The translations under genes and the position numbers were made by a program. Below the pieces are notes generated by a model. That model did no database searches. It was not told the DNA's origin and was given only the letters and a program-made list of their open reading frames with translations. A stretch of DNA of 64,000 nt, taken from an uncultured Clostridia bacterium (GTDB taxonomy: Bacteria; Bacillota; Clostridia; UBA1381). The stretch lies in contig CANQDD010000001.1 in the NCBI GenBank assembly GCA_947591315.1, positions 104,154 through 168,153 on the forward strand, read 5' to 3'. This document shows, one piece after another, positions 8,414 through 16,811 of the stretch (position 1 is the first letter of the stretch; each line of letters starts with the position of its first letter).

Positions 8414-9311
8414 CGGAAACAATATGGGCATGGTCATCGGGCAGATCCTCCGCAGGTTCAGCGATTACGAGGACGCGATACGCGCGCGCCGGCGCATTGC
8501 CGTTAATATTGACACCGCTTTTGCCGGACTGGTCAGCGAAAGCCTGTCATGGCTGCACTCGAAATATTTTGACGAATCGGTCTCCGACACGGAGTTTGCG
8601 GAATATATTTCAATTACACACTTTGGCGGCGACGACATCAACATAATTTCGGAGCCGCATTATGCCGTGCCGTTCATGAGGCATTTGATGGAACAGCTTG
8701 ACTCATACAGGATATGGGATGAGCCGGATATGCAGGTTGGAATTTCCGTATGCGGCGGAATTGCCTTTGTCATGCCGGAGCTTTCATATGTGAACGCGCA
8801 CGGAGCCGCGGACGACTGCTGCTCTATCGCAAAGAAGGAAGCGAAACGGGAGCAAAATCAGATAAACGGATTGGCAGGCAACTGGTTTGATTTCGACTTT
8901 TTGGACTCCGACTGCCCGCAGTCCGTGGAGAGACGGCGCGAAACGGAAAATATCACGGCGGAGGGCGTGCATCTGTCGCTGGAGCCGTACAGCTTCGACG
9001 AGAAGCAAAAGGATTCGCCGCGCTATTATAAAAAGCTGTTTGAACGTGTGGAGGCGCTGGAGCGGCTGCAGCTGCCGGAGCGTTATTATCGGCTGCTCTC
9101 GGAGTCGTACTCGCTGGGAAAGGTCGAATTCGAGCTGCTGATAGAGCGCATCGAGGCGGAGGGCTACCCCCTGCGGGAGATGCTGGGAGAGCCAATGGTG
9201 ACGATAGATTCAGAGAGGTACGCGGTATGGTACGACGCGTTTAGATTGAGTAACTCCTATCAGCCGCGCAGGATAATTTCCGGAAAGGAGGCAGGAAAAT
9301 GGGACAAATAA
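8403..9311 (+). CDS. Cas10-like protein, C-terminal part with GGDD palm
   Basis: This is the continuation of the frameshifted Cas10-like gene. The frame is open upstream of the annotated ATG to about 8358, and the sequence before it (AKGPDGRTYRAAM) fits the family. Two palm signatures are intact: HIDGNNMGMVIG (first metal motif, in place of the usual DGDxMG) and HFGGDDINII (the GGDD motif that makes cyclic oligoadenylate in type III systems). The C-terminal 100 residues are helical and charged. It is short compared with full Cas10 (700-1000 residues), and it lacks HD and probably the D4 domain. It overlaps the next gene by 13 bases, indicating tight coupling. Synthetase activity is inferred, not shown. 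Confidence 0.75.
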   Translation: MHIDGNNMGMVIGQILRRFSDYEDAIRARRRIAVNIDTAFAGLVSESLSWLHSKYFDESVSDTEFAEYISITHFGGDDINIISEPHYAVPFMRHLMEQLDSYRIWDEPDMQVGISVCGGIAFVMPELSYVNAHGAADDCCSIAKKEAKREQNQINGLAGNWFDFDFLDSDCPQSVERRRETENITAEGVHLSLEPYSFDEKQKDSPRYYKKLFERVEALERLQLPERYYRLLSESYSLGKVEFELLIERIEAEGYPLREMLGEPMVTIDSERYAVWYDAFRLSNSYQPRRIISGKEAGKWDK

Positions 9312-11053
9312 AAATCCAAACATTGAGTAGGGTTTGCCTTGACGAGGTCTGGAAGGGCAGAGAGGACGGCGGTCTTCCGGCATATGTGGACCCGCTCGGA
9401 CTGTTATATATCCCGATGTATTCGCTGTTTTGGGAGGAGCTGCGGGAATTTCATGGAGTCCGGCTCGGACTGGGACGGCTTGAGGACTATGCCGGTATTG
9501 CCTCCGGCGTACATACGCTGCTGCGCTATGAGCAGATCTCCGTTAATATGGTAACGAGCGCATATATTGAGCCTTATCGGATCGAAGGACCGCAGGGAGA
9601 ACGAGTGCTTTCGCTTTTGCCCGAGGGACTTGTCTTTGTGGGCAGCATCGAGGCGGAAAAAGAGGATAGGGCGAAAATCGAGGAGATCCTCGGCGGCGTC
9701 CGCACGCTCGGCTATACGGACGATTATGTAAAGGGCGAGGTGAAGATCTCGGTTACGTGGAACGACAGACATGCCGCGTCGAAGAAAACGAAGCGGGATC
9801 TGCCCGAGGGCGTACGTTTCCGCCGGCTGGAATATTGCGTCGAAACCTGCTCCCCCACCTGCATATTCTCTCCGTATGAACGCCGCGTAAAGACAAAAAA
9901 ATATATCCCGGGAGAGATCCTGGCGGAGTATTTGAGAAATAATATGGAAGGCTTTGCCACTGAGGACTACAGGATAGCAAACGCGTATCCGAGCGTCGAT
10001 GAAAGACGCGGTGTCCCCGCGCCGGTTTCCATGTCTTTGGAAAAGCTGAACAAGTCGGCATTACATTCCCGCCTTGCGCCGGAGCCGGAAGGCTACATTT
10101 CCGTGCAGACAGTCCGCATGGACGGACAGTTCATCACAGATCCGATGGCGCAGACGATACGGCGTTTCTCGGTACAGGATGTGAAGATCTATCCCGCGAG
10201 ACCGGAATCGGAGCTTTCGGGAGACGAACGCTCCATGAGCGCTATCTCCGAGGGCTACTGCTTCAGGGGCTATATCGAGGCGGAGGACGAAAAGATACGC
10301 CCGCTCTGCCAATTCCTGCGTGAGCATCCCACGTTTTCGATAGGGAGCTGTACCGATGAGGGCTACGGCGAGGTACGCCTTCAGATCCGTGACGCGCTGG
10401 AGGAACGCAGGGAGCCGGAGCAGCTGTGCCGCAAATTCGATATTTTCCTCGCGTCGCCGTTTATCAGCATTGACGAGAAGGGAATGTACGAGTATGACGC
10501 GGACGCGCTAAAACGAGCCATAGAGAAACAGCTCGGCGCGGAGGGCGAGCTTGTTATCGTACGGAAGTACATCGAGAGCGCCGTCTGCCAGCGTATGGAT
10601 TCGGGAATGTTCCGCGACGCGACGCAAATGAACTGTATGCAGATGGGAAGCTCCGTCCGGTTCCGCACGAAAAGCGGTGAGCCGATAGACGTGTCCGCTC
10701 TTTCCGGCGCGTTCATCGGGGAATTTACCGAGATAGGCTACGGCGAGATACACGTCTATCCGGTGTGCGATTCCTATTATCGCAGCTGCGAAGAGATAGA
10801 GGCGGATACGTACCGGCTGTCAGTGCCGGGCAGTCTGCGGGAGCTGTTGAAAAACGGCGAAGTCATTACGCGCGTGCTGGAGAAGATGCTGCGGACAAGG
10901 ATCTCCATACTGGCGTTAAACGACAGGCAGGACAGCGGCGGAGAGCTGCAGATACCGATGGAGCTCCTTCGGGTAATGCGCGATAAATATTGCTATACCT
11001 TGGACGACGAGGAGCTTGAACAGATATATCGAGAAGTATTGAGCACTAAGTAA
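9299..11053 (+). CDS. Multi-RAMP fusion protein, Csx10-like
   Basis: This 584-residue protein appears to contain three RAMP-type (Cas5/Cas7-like ferredoxin fold) units. Unit 1 (about 1-155) ends GLVFVGSIE...LGYTDDYVKGEVKISV. Unit 2 (about 170-365) has ETCSPTCIFSP, then KKYIPGEILAEYL (the YIPGxxLxG-like signature of Csx10), NAYPSVDERRGVPAPVSMSL, and ends FRGYIEAEDE...DEGYGEVRLQI, a glycine-rich RAMP loop. Unit 3 (about 385-505) ends GEFTEIGYGEIHVYP. Csx10 is the RAMP subunit of type III-D effectors, and tandem fusion of RAMPs is known from Csx10 and Cas7-11. No obvious catalytic aspartate pattern was recognised. Together with the Cas10-like protein it could form a reduced effector; whether it binds any guide RNA is unknown. 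Confidence 0.65.
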   Translation: MGQIKIQTLSRVCLDEVWKGREDGGLPAYVDPLGLLYIPMYSLFWEELREFHGVRLGLGRLEDYAGIASGVHTLLRYEQISVNMVTSAYIEPYRIEGPQGERVLSLLPEGLVFVGSIEAEKEDRAKIEEILGGVRTLGYTDDYVKGEVKISVTWNDRHAASKKTKRDLPEGVRFRRLEYCVETCSPTCIFSPYERRVKTKKYIPGEILAEYLRNNMEGFATEDYRIANAYPSVDERRGVPAPVSMSLEKLNKSALHSRLAPEPEGYISVQTVRMDGQFITDPMAQTIRRFSVQDVKIYPARPESELSGDERSMSAISEGYCFRGYIEAEDEKIRPLCQFLREHPTFSIGSCTDEGYGEVRLQIRDALEERREPEQLCRKFDIFLASPFISIDEKGMYEYDADALKRAIEKQLGAEGELVIVRKYIESAVCQRMDSGMFRDATQMNCMQMGSSVRFRTKSGEPIDVSALSGAFIGEFTEIGYGEIHVYPVCDSYYRSCEEIEADTYRLSVPGSLRELLKNGEVITRVLEKMLRTRISILALNDRQDSGGELQIPMELLRVMRDKYCYTLDDEELEQIYREVLSTK

Positions 11054-11064
11054 GGAGTTATACT

Positions 11065-11483
11065 ATGATAATTACGGATTTGAAAAACACGAATAAGTTT
11101 CATTTGGCGCCGGAGCGCGGGTATATTCTGGCGGTTTTCGACGACAGCGTGATTTTTGAGCGCTATCAAAAGACGGGTGACGGAATCGCCTTCCGCGGCT
11201 GTGAGGAGAAAAAACATCTCCGCTCACAAGGCTGCATTTGTTCGATGAAACGACGGAATACCGTCTTATGACAACAAGCGGCAGGGGCGTTATCGAGCAC
11301 GCCGTGACCGAAAGCGAGGAACGGGATATCGAGCCGGATCTCATATACGAGGATAAGATGCTGATTGCGGACCGTTTCACAAAGGAACATGACATTGACT
11401 CCCTGCGGATAATAAACCGGTATCGCTACACATGGTTCGACACCCTTACTCTGGACGACTACCGCATCGCGCCGGGCGAATAG
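11065..11483 (+). pseudogene. Small Csx19-like gene with a frameshift
   Basis: Two frames join into one protein of about 139 residues. The first (11065-11271) begins MIITDLKNTNKFHLAPERGY. The second is open from 11205 and carries TRLHLFDETTEYRLMTTSGR, ending DDYRIAPGE at 11483. The natural join is at the A6 run 11209-11214: one missing A, or a -1 slip, restores GCEEKKTSPLTRLHLFDETTEYR. The LxLFDExxEYR pattern and its place after a Csx10-like gene recall Csx19 (TIGR03984-type small proteins of type III-D loci). That assignment rests on pattern and context only. A good aaggag ribosome-binding site lies 8 bases before the ATG. Confidence 0.5.
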
Positions 11484-11536
11484 TCCGCTTATGGCACGAA
11501 ACGGTGGATTTACGGCACGAAATGTTTGATTTTGTG

Positions 11537-11748
11537 TCGGTCACGGCGAAGGAGATTTCATCTGAACAAATAAAAGATGTATTTCCTGTACAAATTACGC
11601 TTAATGCCTCTTTGCCATATACTTTGGGGAAAGATTATTCCGTCTATTTTTGTGATGGAAATGCTGCCAAAAAGCAGAACGTTATATATTCAGATAAATC
11701 CAAGGTGACTTTTCAAACCTCAAAATATGGTAGATTTACCCTGTATGC
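11537..11748 (+). pseudogene. Fragment of a secreted/surface protein
   Basis: A stretch in one frame reads VTAKEISSEQIKDVFPVQIT, then LGKDYSVYFCDG and KVTFQTSKYGRFTLYA. This is the beta-rich end typical of Ig-like or anchor modules in large clostridial surface proteins ('FxTxxxGxYxL'). It has no start codon, signal peptide or upstream domain, and it stops resembling anything where the opposite-strand rhuM gene begins (about 11748). It is best read as debris left by recombination. Confidence 0.4.
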
Positions 11749-12568
11749 TCATAGGAATATGCCGCTCGGCTTGAAGCTCTGCGTAATCAAGGTAAAGCGA
11801 CACAATTCTTTCCAAAAATGACAGCTCCTTTTCGGTCAGATAATTCTTCGCAACAGTAACATCGCTTTTGATAATTTTACCGTCGGGCGCATTTTCCCAT
11901 GACGTAAGCCCCATGTGCTCCTTTTCCGCGTCGGCGCGCTCCGCTATAAGCTCCGCCGCCGTGTGTCTGTGGGTGGCTGTTCTGTACGGTCTGAAAAACA
12001 GCTTCGTGGCTTTCGCATCCTTGTCATAATCAAATGCGGTCGCGTATAAATCTGTTACCTTTTGATAGAATTTTCTCTCGGAAAGACGGATCTCACGGAT
12101 ATTCTCTAACTGACGCTCAAAATATTCGTCCGTAAACATCGTACCCTTTTTCAAGCGTTCAACATCCATCGTCCAGCCTTGAATAGTGTAATCCTTAACT
12201 ATCTGTCCCGCCCATTTTCTGAACTGCACGGCGCGTTCATTGTTCACCTTGAAACCAACGGCAATAATAGCCTGCAAATTATAATGATTTGTTTTATAAT
12301 TCTTTCCGTCTGCGGCAGTTATTAAGTATTTCTTAATAACTGAACCTTCAATCAATTCTCCATCGTCAAAAATTCTTTTCAGATGCTGATTTATAGCTGA
12401 TACAGACACATCATACAAAGCCGCCATCATCTTTTGTGTCAGCCATATATTTTCATCTTCATACCGCATTTCGACGCTGCTTTCCTCTCCGCCCACCGAA
12501 GCGACGTATGTAAGGTATTCGGCGGCACTTGAGCGGATTGTTATCTCGTTCTTTCCCTTTTTAGCCAT
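11720..12568 (-). CDS. RhuM family protein, C-terminally truncated
   Basis: This 282-residue protein is of the RhuM (virulence-associated) family. It has the usual KilA-N/BRO-like N-terminal part: DENIWLTQKMMAALYDVS...INQHLKRIF (about 40-75), then NLQAIIAVGFKVNNERAVQFRKWA (about 125-150), and a helical RhuM core. The family usually runs to about 330 residues. Here it ends soon after LDYAELQAERHIPM with an unrelated tail SIQGKSTIF, exactly where the opposite strand turns into a surface-protein fragment. So the 3' end was lost in a recombination event. RhuM genes are common on mobile elements and next to restriction or toxin genes. Function is unknown and this copy is probably impaired. Confidence 0.75.
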   Translation of the reverse strand: MAKKGKNEITIRSSAAEYLTYVASVGGEESSVEMRYEDENIWLTQKMMAALYDVSVSAINQHLKRIFDDGELIEGSVIKKYLITAADGKNYKTNHYNLQAIIAVGFKVNNERAVQFRKWAGQIVKDYTIQGWTMDVERLKKGTMFTDEYFERQLENIREIRLSERKFYQKVTDLYATAFDYDKDAKATKLFFRPYRTATHRHTAAELIAERADAEKEHMGLTSWENAPDGKIIKSDVTVAKNYLTEKELSFLERIVSLYLDYAELQAERHIPMSIQGKSTIF

Positions 12569-12615
12569 AATAACGTCCTTTCACCACACTTTAATATTCT
12601 TAAAGAAGTCACTGT

Positions 12616-12960
12616 CTATCCGTTATGTGACGCTATTCTTATTTTTGTTGGGTGTATATTTCTTGTTTTATTCTTTTGTAAATATTCCGCCTGCTTGTTC
12701 TTGATGTCCGCTATATCCAAGGCGTAAATGCTCTTACCCTCATTCAGCCGCTTCGCAATTTGATTTATATTGTTGCCGTTATACTGAAGCAAGCGCAATA
12801 TTTCTTTCATCTCCGACATATCAAGCTTTACGATTAAGCCGTCTATTGCCATTTTGCGCAGATATGCGCTCATATTGACGCAGCCGCTCTGTGCCATCTT
12901 TTGTCGGATAAGGTCGTATTCGTCCTGTGAAACTCTAAGATGTATTCGTTGTTCTCTCAT
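12616..12960 (-). CDS. MobC-like relaxosome protein
   Basis: This ribbon-helix-helix style protein of about 114 residues begins MREQRIHLRVSQDEYDLIRQ, then MSAYLRKMAIDG and RLLQYNGNNINQIAKRLNEG, which is the MobC signature (bacterial mobilisation protein that assists the relaxase at oriT). The ATG at 12960 is preferred because the aaggg/ggaagg site is 11 bases away; upstream GTG/ATG codons (12972, 12969) would be too close to it. The relaxase gene that normally follows is missing; rhuM takes its place 47 bases downstream. It marks a former mobilisable or conjugative element. Confidence 0.8.
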   Translation of the reverse strand: MREQRIHLRVSQDEYDLIRQKMAQSGCVNMSAYLRKMAIDGLIVKLDMSEMKEILRLLQYNGNNINQIAKRLNEGKSIYALDIADIKNKQAEYLQKNKTRNIHPTKIRIASHNG

Positions 12961-13006
12961 AATTAACATCACCTTCCCTTAATAAAATACATATTTTATC
13001 AAACAA

Positions 13007-13675
13007 TGTACCCGTGAGCTGTACTACTGCACGAGCAAATATTTTGAGAGCCGCCAAGACCACTTTGTATGCTTGACCTCACGAAAGCAAGGTACAGACG
13101 TATGCGATACACATTTCATCAGAGCAGTCGTTCTTGAACAGGGCGTGTTACAACATCTGCGGTATGTAATCAATTTTGTATCAAGCTTTGAGGACAAATT
13201 GCGTGAAATAATGGGCGCAAAGCATAAGGCGGAAGTCAAAAAAGAGCTTGCAGCAAAACGCAGAGCTATAACCAAAGCCGAGAAGCGAATTGCCGAGTTA
13301 GACCGATTATTCAAATCGATCTACGAGGATAAGGCTAACGGTACGCTCAATGAAATCCGTTTCAAAATGCTTGCGGATGATTATGAGCGGGAGCAGGAGG
13401 ATTTGAGAAAATCCATTGACAATCTGACCGCCGAAGTTGAACAACAAAAGGAGCAGTCCGACAACATAGAGCGGTTCATCGGAAAGGTTCACAAATATTT
13501 CGACTTGCAGGAATTAACGCCGACAATATTAAATGATATGGTACAAAGGGTTTACGTCCACTCGCCGGAGAAGAAAAACGGCAAACGGACGCAGCAAATT
13601 GACATTTACTACGACTTGGTAGGCTTTCTGCCAATGTCATTGTTTCAAAATGAAAAGCAGGATAGAGTCGCATAA
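13007..13675 (+). pseudogene. Large serine recombinase, C-terminal remnant
   Basis: The frame is open from 12986 without a suitable start. It reads CTRELYYCTSKYFESRQDHFVC (recombinase zinc ribbon), CDTHFIRAVVLEQGVL, then a long coiled coil (about 60 residues, KRRAITKAEKRIAELDRLF) and the ending DIYYDLVGFLPMSLF. This is the C-terminal part of a TnpX/TndX-like large serine recombinase, which would be about 500-550 residues when whole. The catalytic serine domain is absent, so it cannot recombine. It marks the right edge of the mobile region, just before the palindrome and glnN. Confidence 0.8.
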
Positions 13676-13687
13676 CGCGACTCTATC
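13661..13687. terminator. 11-bp perfect inverted repeat at the recombinase/glnN boundary
   Basis: A perfect 11-bp stem (gatagagtcgc / gcgactctatc) with the loop ataac spans the recombinase stop codon. There is no long T run on either side, so termination is only likely, not certain. It could serve both the recombinase remnant and the converging glnN gene, or be an element-end structure. Confidence 0.5.
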
Positions 13688-13754
13688 CCGCAAAAACAAA
13701 TCTTACTGTTTTATGTGAACGGCTCAAAGCAATCCTTTTTTGTATTGTCTGCTA

Positions 13755-15830
13755 TTATACGTGATACAGAAGCTCCGTATAAGTGGGGAAGGGCCAGTAT
13801 TCCTTTGAAACGATCGTTTCAAGCTCATCGGCAACCTTACGCAGCTCGTCCATAGCGGGGATAACGGTGTTCTTGTAATACATACCGATGGCGTAAGCGT
13901 CCTCATCGGGAACAGCCGTCGCCGCGTCAAGCGCGTCGATCTTTTCCATGAGCGCCTCTGTAAGCTCCGTGAGCTTCTTCGCTCTTGCCGCTTCATTGGG
14001 AGCATCGATACCGAGCGCCTTCTTCGACGCAAGATCGTCTGTTACGAATTTTGTATACTTCAGGCAAGCGGGGAGAATTTCCTGCTTGGCCATTTCAAGC
14101 ATGGTAAGCATCTCGAAGTGGAGCGTGTTGTCGTATTCCTCCATCATGATCTCGCCGCGTGTCTTAACTTCAACCTCGGTAAATACCTCCTGCTTCGTGA
14201 ACAGGTCGATAGACTTCTGCGATACGAAATGGGGGAGTGCGTCCGGTGTTGTCTTGAGGTTGTCAAGACCGCGCTTTTCAGCCTCTTTAACCCACTCGTC
14301 ACTGTAGCCGTTGCCGTTAAAGATAATTCTGTTGTGGTCGGAGAAAATCTTAACGGCAAGATCGAATGCGTCCTTCTTGATATCCTTGCTGCCTTCGAGA
14401 GCGTCCGCGATTTCCGTAAGCGTCTGCGCAACGATGGTGTTAATTACAATGTTGATACCCGCGATCGACTGTCTTGAACCGGGTGCGCGGAACTCGAAAC
14501 GGTTGCCCGTAAACGCGAACGGCGAAGTTCTGTTTCTGTCGGTCGTGTCTCTCTCGATGTCGGGAAGCGAGTCAACGCCCGTGGCGATAACCGAGCCCTC
14601 GTCGGACTTAATACCCTTATGCTTAACGAGCTTATCAACAACAGCCGCAAGCTGGTCGCCGAGATAAATCGAGATAATAGCCGGAGGCGCTTCGTTCGCA
14701 CCGAGTCTGTGGTCGTTACCAGCCGTTGCGACGGAGGCTCTCAAAATATCAGCGTAATCGTCAACAGCCTTTATAACAGCCGCGAGGAACAGAAGGAACT
14801 GCGCGTTGTCCTGCGGATTCTTGCCCGGCTTAAACAGAAGCTCGCCGTCTGACGTACCTATTGACCAGTTGTTGTGCTTACCCGAACCGTTGATACCCTC
14901 GTAGGGCTTTTCGTGGAGCAGGCAGTACAGACCGTGATGATCCGCGACCGTCTTTAATATTTCCATTGTAAGCTGGTTATGGTCGTTTGAAATATTTGTT
15001 GTCGCGAATACAGGCGCGATCTCGTGCTGCGCCGGAGCAACCTCGTTATGCTTTGTCTTTGCAAGCACGCCGAGCTTCCACAGCTCCTCGTCAACCTCGC
15101 GCATGAAGTTTGCGACGCGCTCCTTGATCTGACCGAAATAGTGGTCGTCCATTTCCTGACCTTTCGCAGGCTTTGCGCCAAACAGCGTTCTGCCGGTAAG
15201 AAGAAGGTCTTTACGCTGATTTCTGAGCTTTTTGTCAACAAGGAAATACTCCTGTTCGGGGCCTACGTAAGCCACAACACGCTTCGGGTGCTTGCCGAAC
15301 AGCGCGAGAACTCTCTTTGCTGCTCTGTCGATAGCCGCCTCGGAACGAAGCAGCGGAGTTTTCTTGTCGAGAACCTCGCCCGTGTACGAAACAAATGAGG
15401 TCGGTATGTACAGCGAATGACCTTTTATAAACGCGAACGATGTCGGATCCCACGCGGTATAGCCTCTCGCCTCGAATGTGGCTCTAAGACCGCCGGAGGG
15501 GAAGGACGAAGCGTCGGGTTCGCCCATAACAAGCTCCTTACCCGAAAACTCCATAAATACCGTTCTGTCCTCTGTCGGCTGAATGAACGCGTCATGCTTT
15601 TCGGCTGTAAGACCTGTCATAGGCTGGAACCAGTGCGTATAGTGCGTGCAGCCGTTTTCGATAGCCCACTCCTTCATGGCGTGCGCCACGGCGTTAGCCA
15701 CGTTTATATCGAGCCTCGTGCCGTCGTTAATCGTCTTTACGAGCGACTTGTAAATATCCTTCGGCAGACGCTCCTTCATCGTGGGCAGGTTAAACACCTT
15801 GCTTCCGAACATTTCATCAACTTTACTCAT
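13755..15830 (-). CDS. glnN: Type III glutamine synthetase
   Basis: This enzyme of about 691 residues makes glutamine from glutamate, ammonia and ATP. The length and the start [18 protein letters not shown] are those of the GlnN (GSIII) family. Also visible are [22 protein letters not shown], the metal and ATP segment [34 protein letters not shown] and the C-terminal helical domain. The ATG at 15830 is chosen because the aggaggt site sits 10 bases upstream; an ATG at 15839 is only 1 base from it. A promoter at 15978-16006 and an attenuator-like hairpin in the leader suggest nitrogen control at the RNA level. It stands alone, with no ammonium transporter or PII gene beside it. Confidence 0.95.
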   Translation of the reverse strand: MSKVDEMFGSKVFNLPTMKERLPKDIYKSLVKTINDGTRLDINVANAVAHAMKEWAIENGCTHYTHWFQPMTGLTAEKHDAFIQPTEDRTVFMEFSGKELVMGEPDASSFPSGGLRATFEARGYTAWDPTSFAFIKGHSLYIPTSFVSYTGEVLDKKTPLLRSEAAIDRAAKRVLALFGKHPKRVVAYVGPEQEYFLVDKKLRNQRKDLLLTGRTLFGAKPAKGQEMDDHYFGQIKERVANFMREVDEELWKLGVLAKTKHNEVAPAQHEIAPVFATTNISNDHNQLTMEILKTVADHHGLYCLLHEKPYEGINGSGKHNNWSIGTSDGELLFKPGKNPQDNAQFLLFLAAVIKAVDDYADILRASVATAGNDHRLGANEAPPAIISIYLGDQLAAVVDKLVKHKGIKSDEGSVIATGVDSLPDIERDTTDRNRTSPFAFTGNRFEFRAPGSRQSIAGINIVINTIVAQTLTEIADALEGSKDIKKDAFDLAVKIFSDHNRIIFNGNGYSDEWVKEAEKRGLDNLKTTPDALPHFVSQKSIDLFTKQEVFTEVEVKTRGEIMMEEYDNTLHFEMLTMLEMAKQEILPACLKYTKFVTDDLASKKALGIDAPNEAARAKKLTELTEALMEKIDALDAATAVPDEDAYAIGMYYKNTVIPAMDELRKVADELETIVSKEYWPFPTYTELLYHV

Positions 15831-15885
15831 TTTTACCATACCTCCTGATTTTTAATTCACAACAGCGGATTTTCGTATGTTTAAG

Positions 15886-15940
15886 AAAAAAAGGTGAATT
15901 ATATCTATTTCAATATAAAACACCTTTGTTCTATCAAAAA
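15886..15940 (-). terminator. Attenuator-like terminator in the glnN leader
   Basis: Read on the minus strand, the leader forms a hairpin closed by aaaggtg/cacctttt with an inner ttatat/atataa helix, and it is followed by a run of Ts. It lies between the glnN promoter (15978-16006) and the start codon, so it would stop transcription unless relieved. ANTAR-type antitermination of nitrogen genes is known in Clostridia, but no clear paired hexaloop was found here. Confidence 0.55.
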
Positions 15941-15977
15941 TCTGCTATTGAGTTTTTCTAATCCGAATTATGCTATA

Positions 15978-16006
15978 ATTATAATCTCTAAAAAATCGTT
16001 TGTCAA
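15978..16006 (-). promoter_or_regulatory. Sigma-A promoter for glnN
   Basis: A perfect minus-strand TTGACA (16001-16006) and TATAAT (15978-15983) are separated by 17 bases. This leaves a leader of about 140 bases before glnN. Confidence 0.8.
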
Positions 16007-16059
16007 TATGCAAGTTGCAAGATTTAGAGTTTTTTTATCTCAAATAATTATGCAAATTG

Positions 16060-16680
16060 TCAGCCCGTCACATTCTCCTCATGCTTCCTTTTGTTCTTGT
16101 TTTTGGTGAATTTACGGTGAGAATCGGGCGTCAGATGTCCTATTCCGATGTCAAAGCACTCCTCGACCTCCGCGAGGTTTAACAGGCTGTAGTCCTCCAA
16201 AATCCTAAGCATAACACACGCGCAGGCGTAAGCGTCGTCATACGCCCTGTGGTGGTGGAATTTTATGCCGAGCGCGTCACAAAGCTTGTTCAGCTTATGG
16301 CTCTCAAGTTCAGGGTACGCCTTCTGCGACAGCTTAACGGTACACAGGTACGCGAATGTGGGGCGTGGTATGTTGAAATATTCAAGCGTCGCGCACAGCA
16401 CACCGACGTCGAAATCCGCGTTATGCGCTATGACCGTCTTGCCGTCGAGATACGGCTTGATCTCGTCCCAGTACATATCGAACGTAGGCTTGTCCGCGAC
16501 CATATCGGGCGTAATACCGTGTATTTTTATATTGTACTCGTTAAACTCAAACGGCTCCGGTCTTACGAGTATTTCCTTCCTGTCCGTTATAATATTATTT
16601 TCAACAACGCATAAGCCGAGACTGCACACGCTCGTGAAGTTCGACATAGCGGTTTCAAAGTCTATTGCCACAAAATCCAT
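16060..16680 (-). CDS. DEDDh 3'-5' exonuclease (DnaQ-like)
   Basis: This 206-residue protein is of the DNA polymerase III epsilon/RNase T superfamily. Catalytic residues are visible: DFETA (Asp7, Glu9) in motif I, HNADFDVGVL in motif II and HRAYDDAYA (His and Asp) in motif III, which defines the DEDDh class. It lacks BRCT or helicase domains, so it is a stand-alone exonuclease that may proofread or trim DNA or RNA. The last 25 residues are very basic (KFTKNKNKRKHEENV). A clean promoter precedes it at 16703-16731. It converges on nothing and is divergent from mtnN. Confidence 0.85.
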   Translation of the reverse strand: MDFVAIDFETAMSNFTSVCSLGLCVVENNIITDRKEILVRPEPFEFNEYNIKIHGITPDMVADKPTFDMYWDEIKPYLDGKTVIAHNADFDVGVLCATLEYFNIPRPTFAYLCTVKLSQKAYPELESHKLNKLCDALGIKFHHHRAYDDAYACACVMLRILEDYSLLNLAEVEECFDIGIGHLTPDSHRKFTKNKNKRKHEENVTG

Positions 16681-16702
16681 CTTACACTCTCCTAACTTAA
16701 AT

Positions 16703-16731
16703 ATTATACACCATTATAATCATATTGTCAA
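16703..16731 (-). promoter_or_regulatory. Sigma-A promoter for the exonuclease gene
   Basis: Minus-strand TTGACA (16726-16731) and TATAAT (16703-16708) lie 17 bases apart, upstream of the exonuclease start at 16680. Confidence 0.8.
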
Positions 16732-16760
16732 AGGTCGGCGAATTTTTGGCAAACCGACCG

Positions 16761-16790
16761 TTGACAGGCGGCGAAACGTCATAGTATAAT
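16761..16790 (+). promoter_or_regulatory. Sigma-A promoter for mtnN-luxS
   Basis: TTGACA (16761-16766) and TATAAT (16785-16790) are separated by 18 bases. The expected transcription start (about 16797) is only about 15 bases before the mtnN ATG, so the leader is just long enough for the aaaggag site. Confidence 0.85.
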
Positions 16791-16811
16791 TAAGGGAAAG
16801 GAGCTGATATA

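Noticed and set aside
11432..11821. Intact gene of 129 codons after the Csx19-like gene
   Set aside because: Its first third overlaps the Csx19-like frame, the middle is a surface-protein fragment, and the end is the reverse of rhuM. It is a mosaic, not a gene.
11484..13700. CRISPR array near the Cas10/RAMP genes
   Set aside because: I looked for regularly spaced 25-40 base repeats on both sides of the operon. Only a two-unit imperfect repeat (11490-11532) and single palindromes occur.
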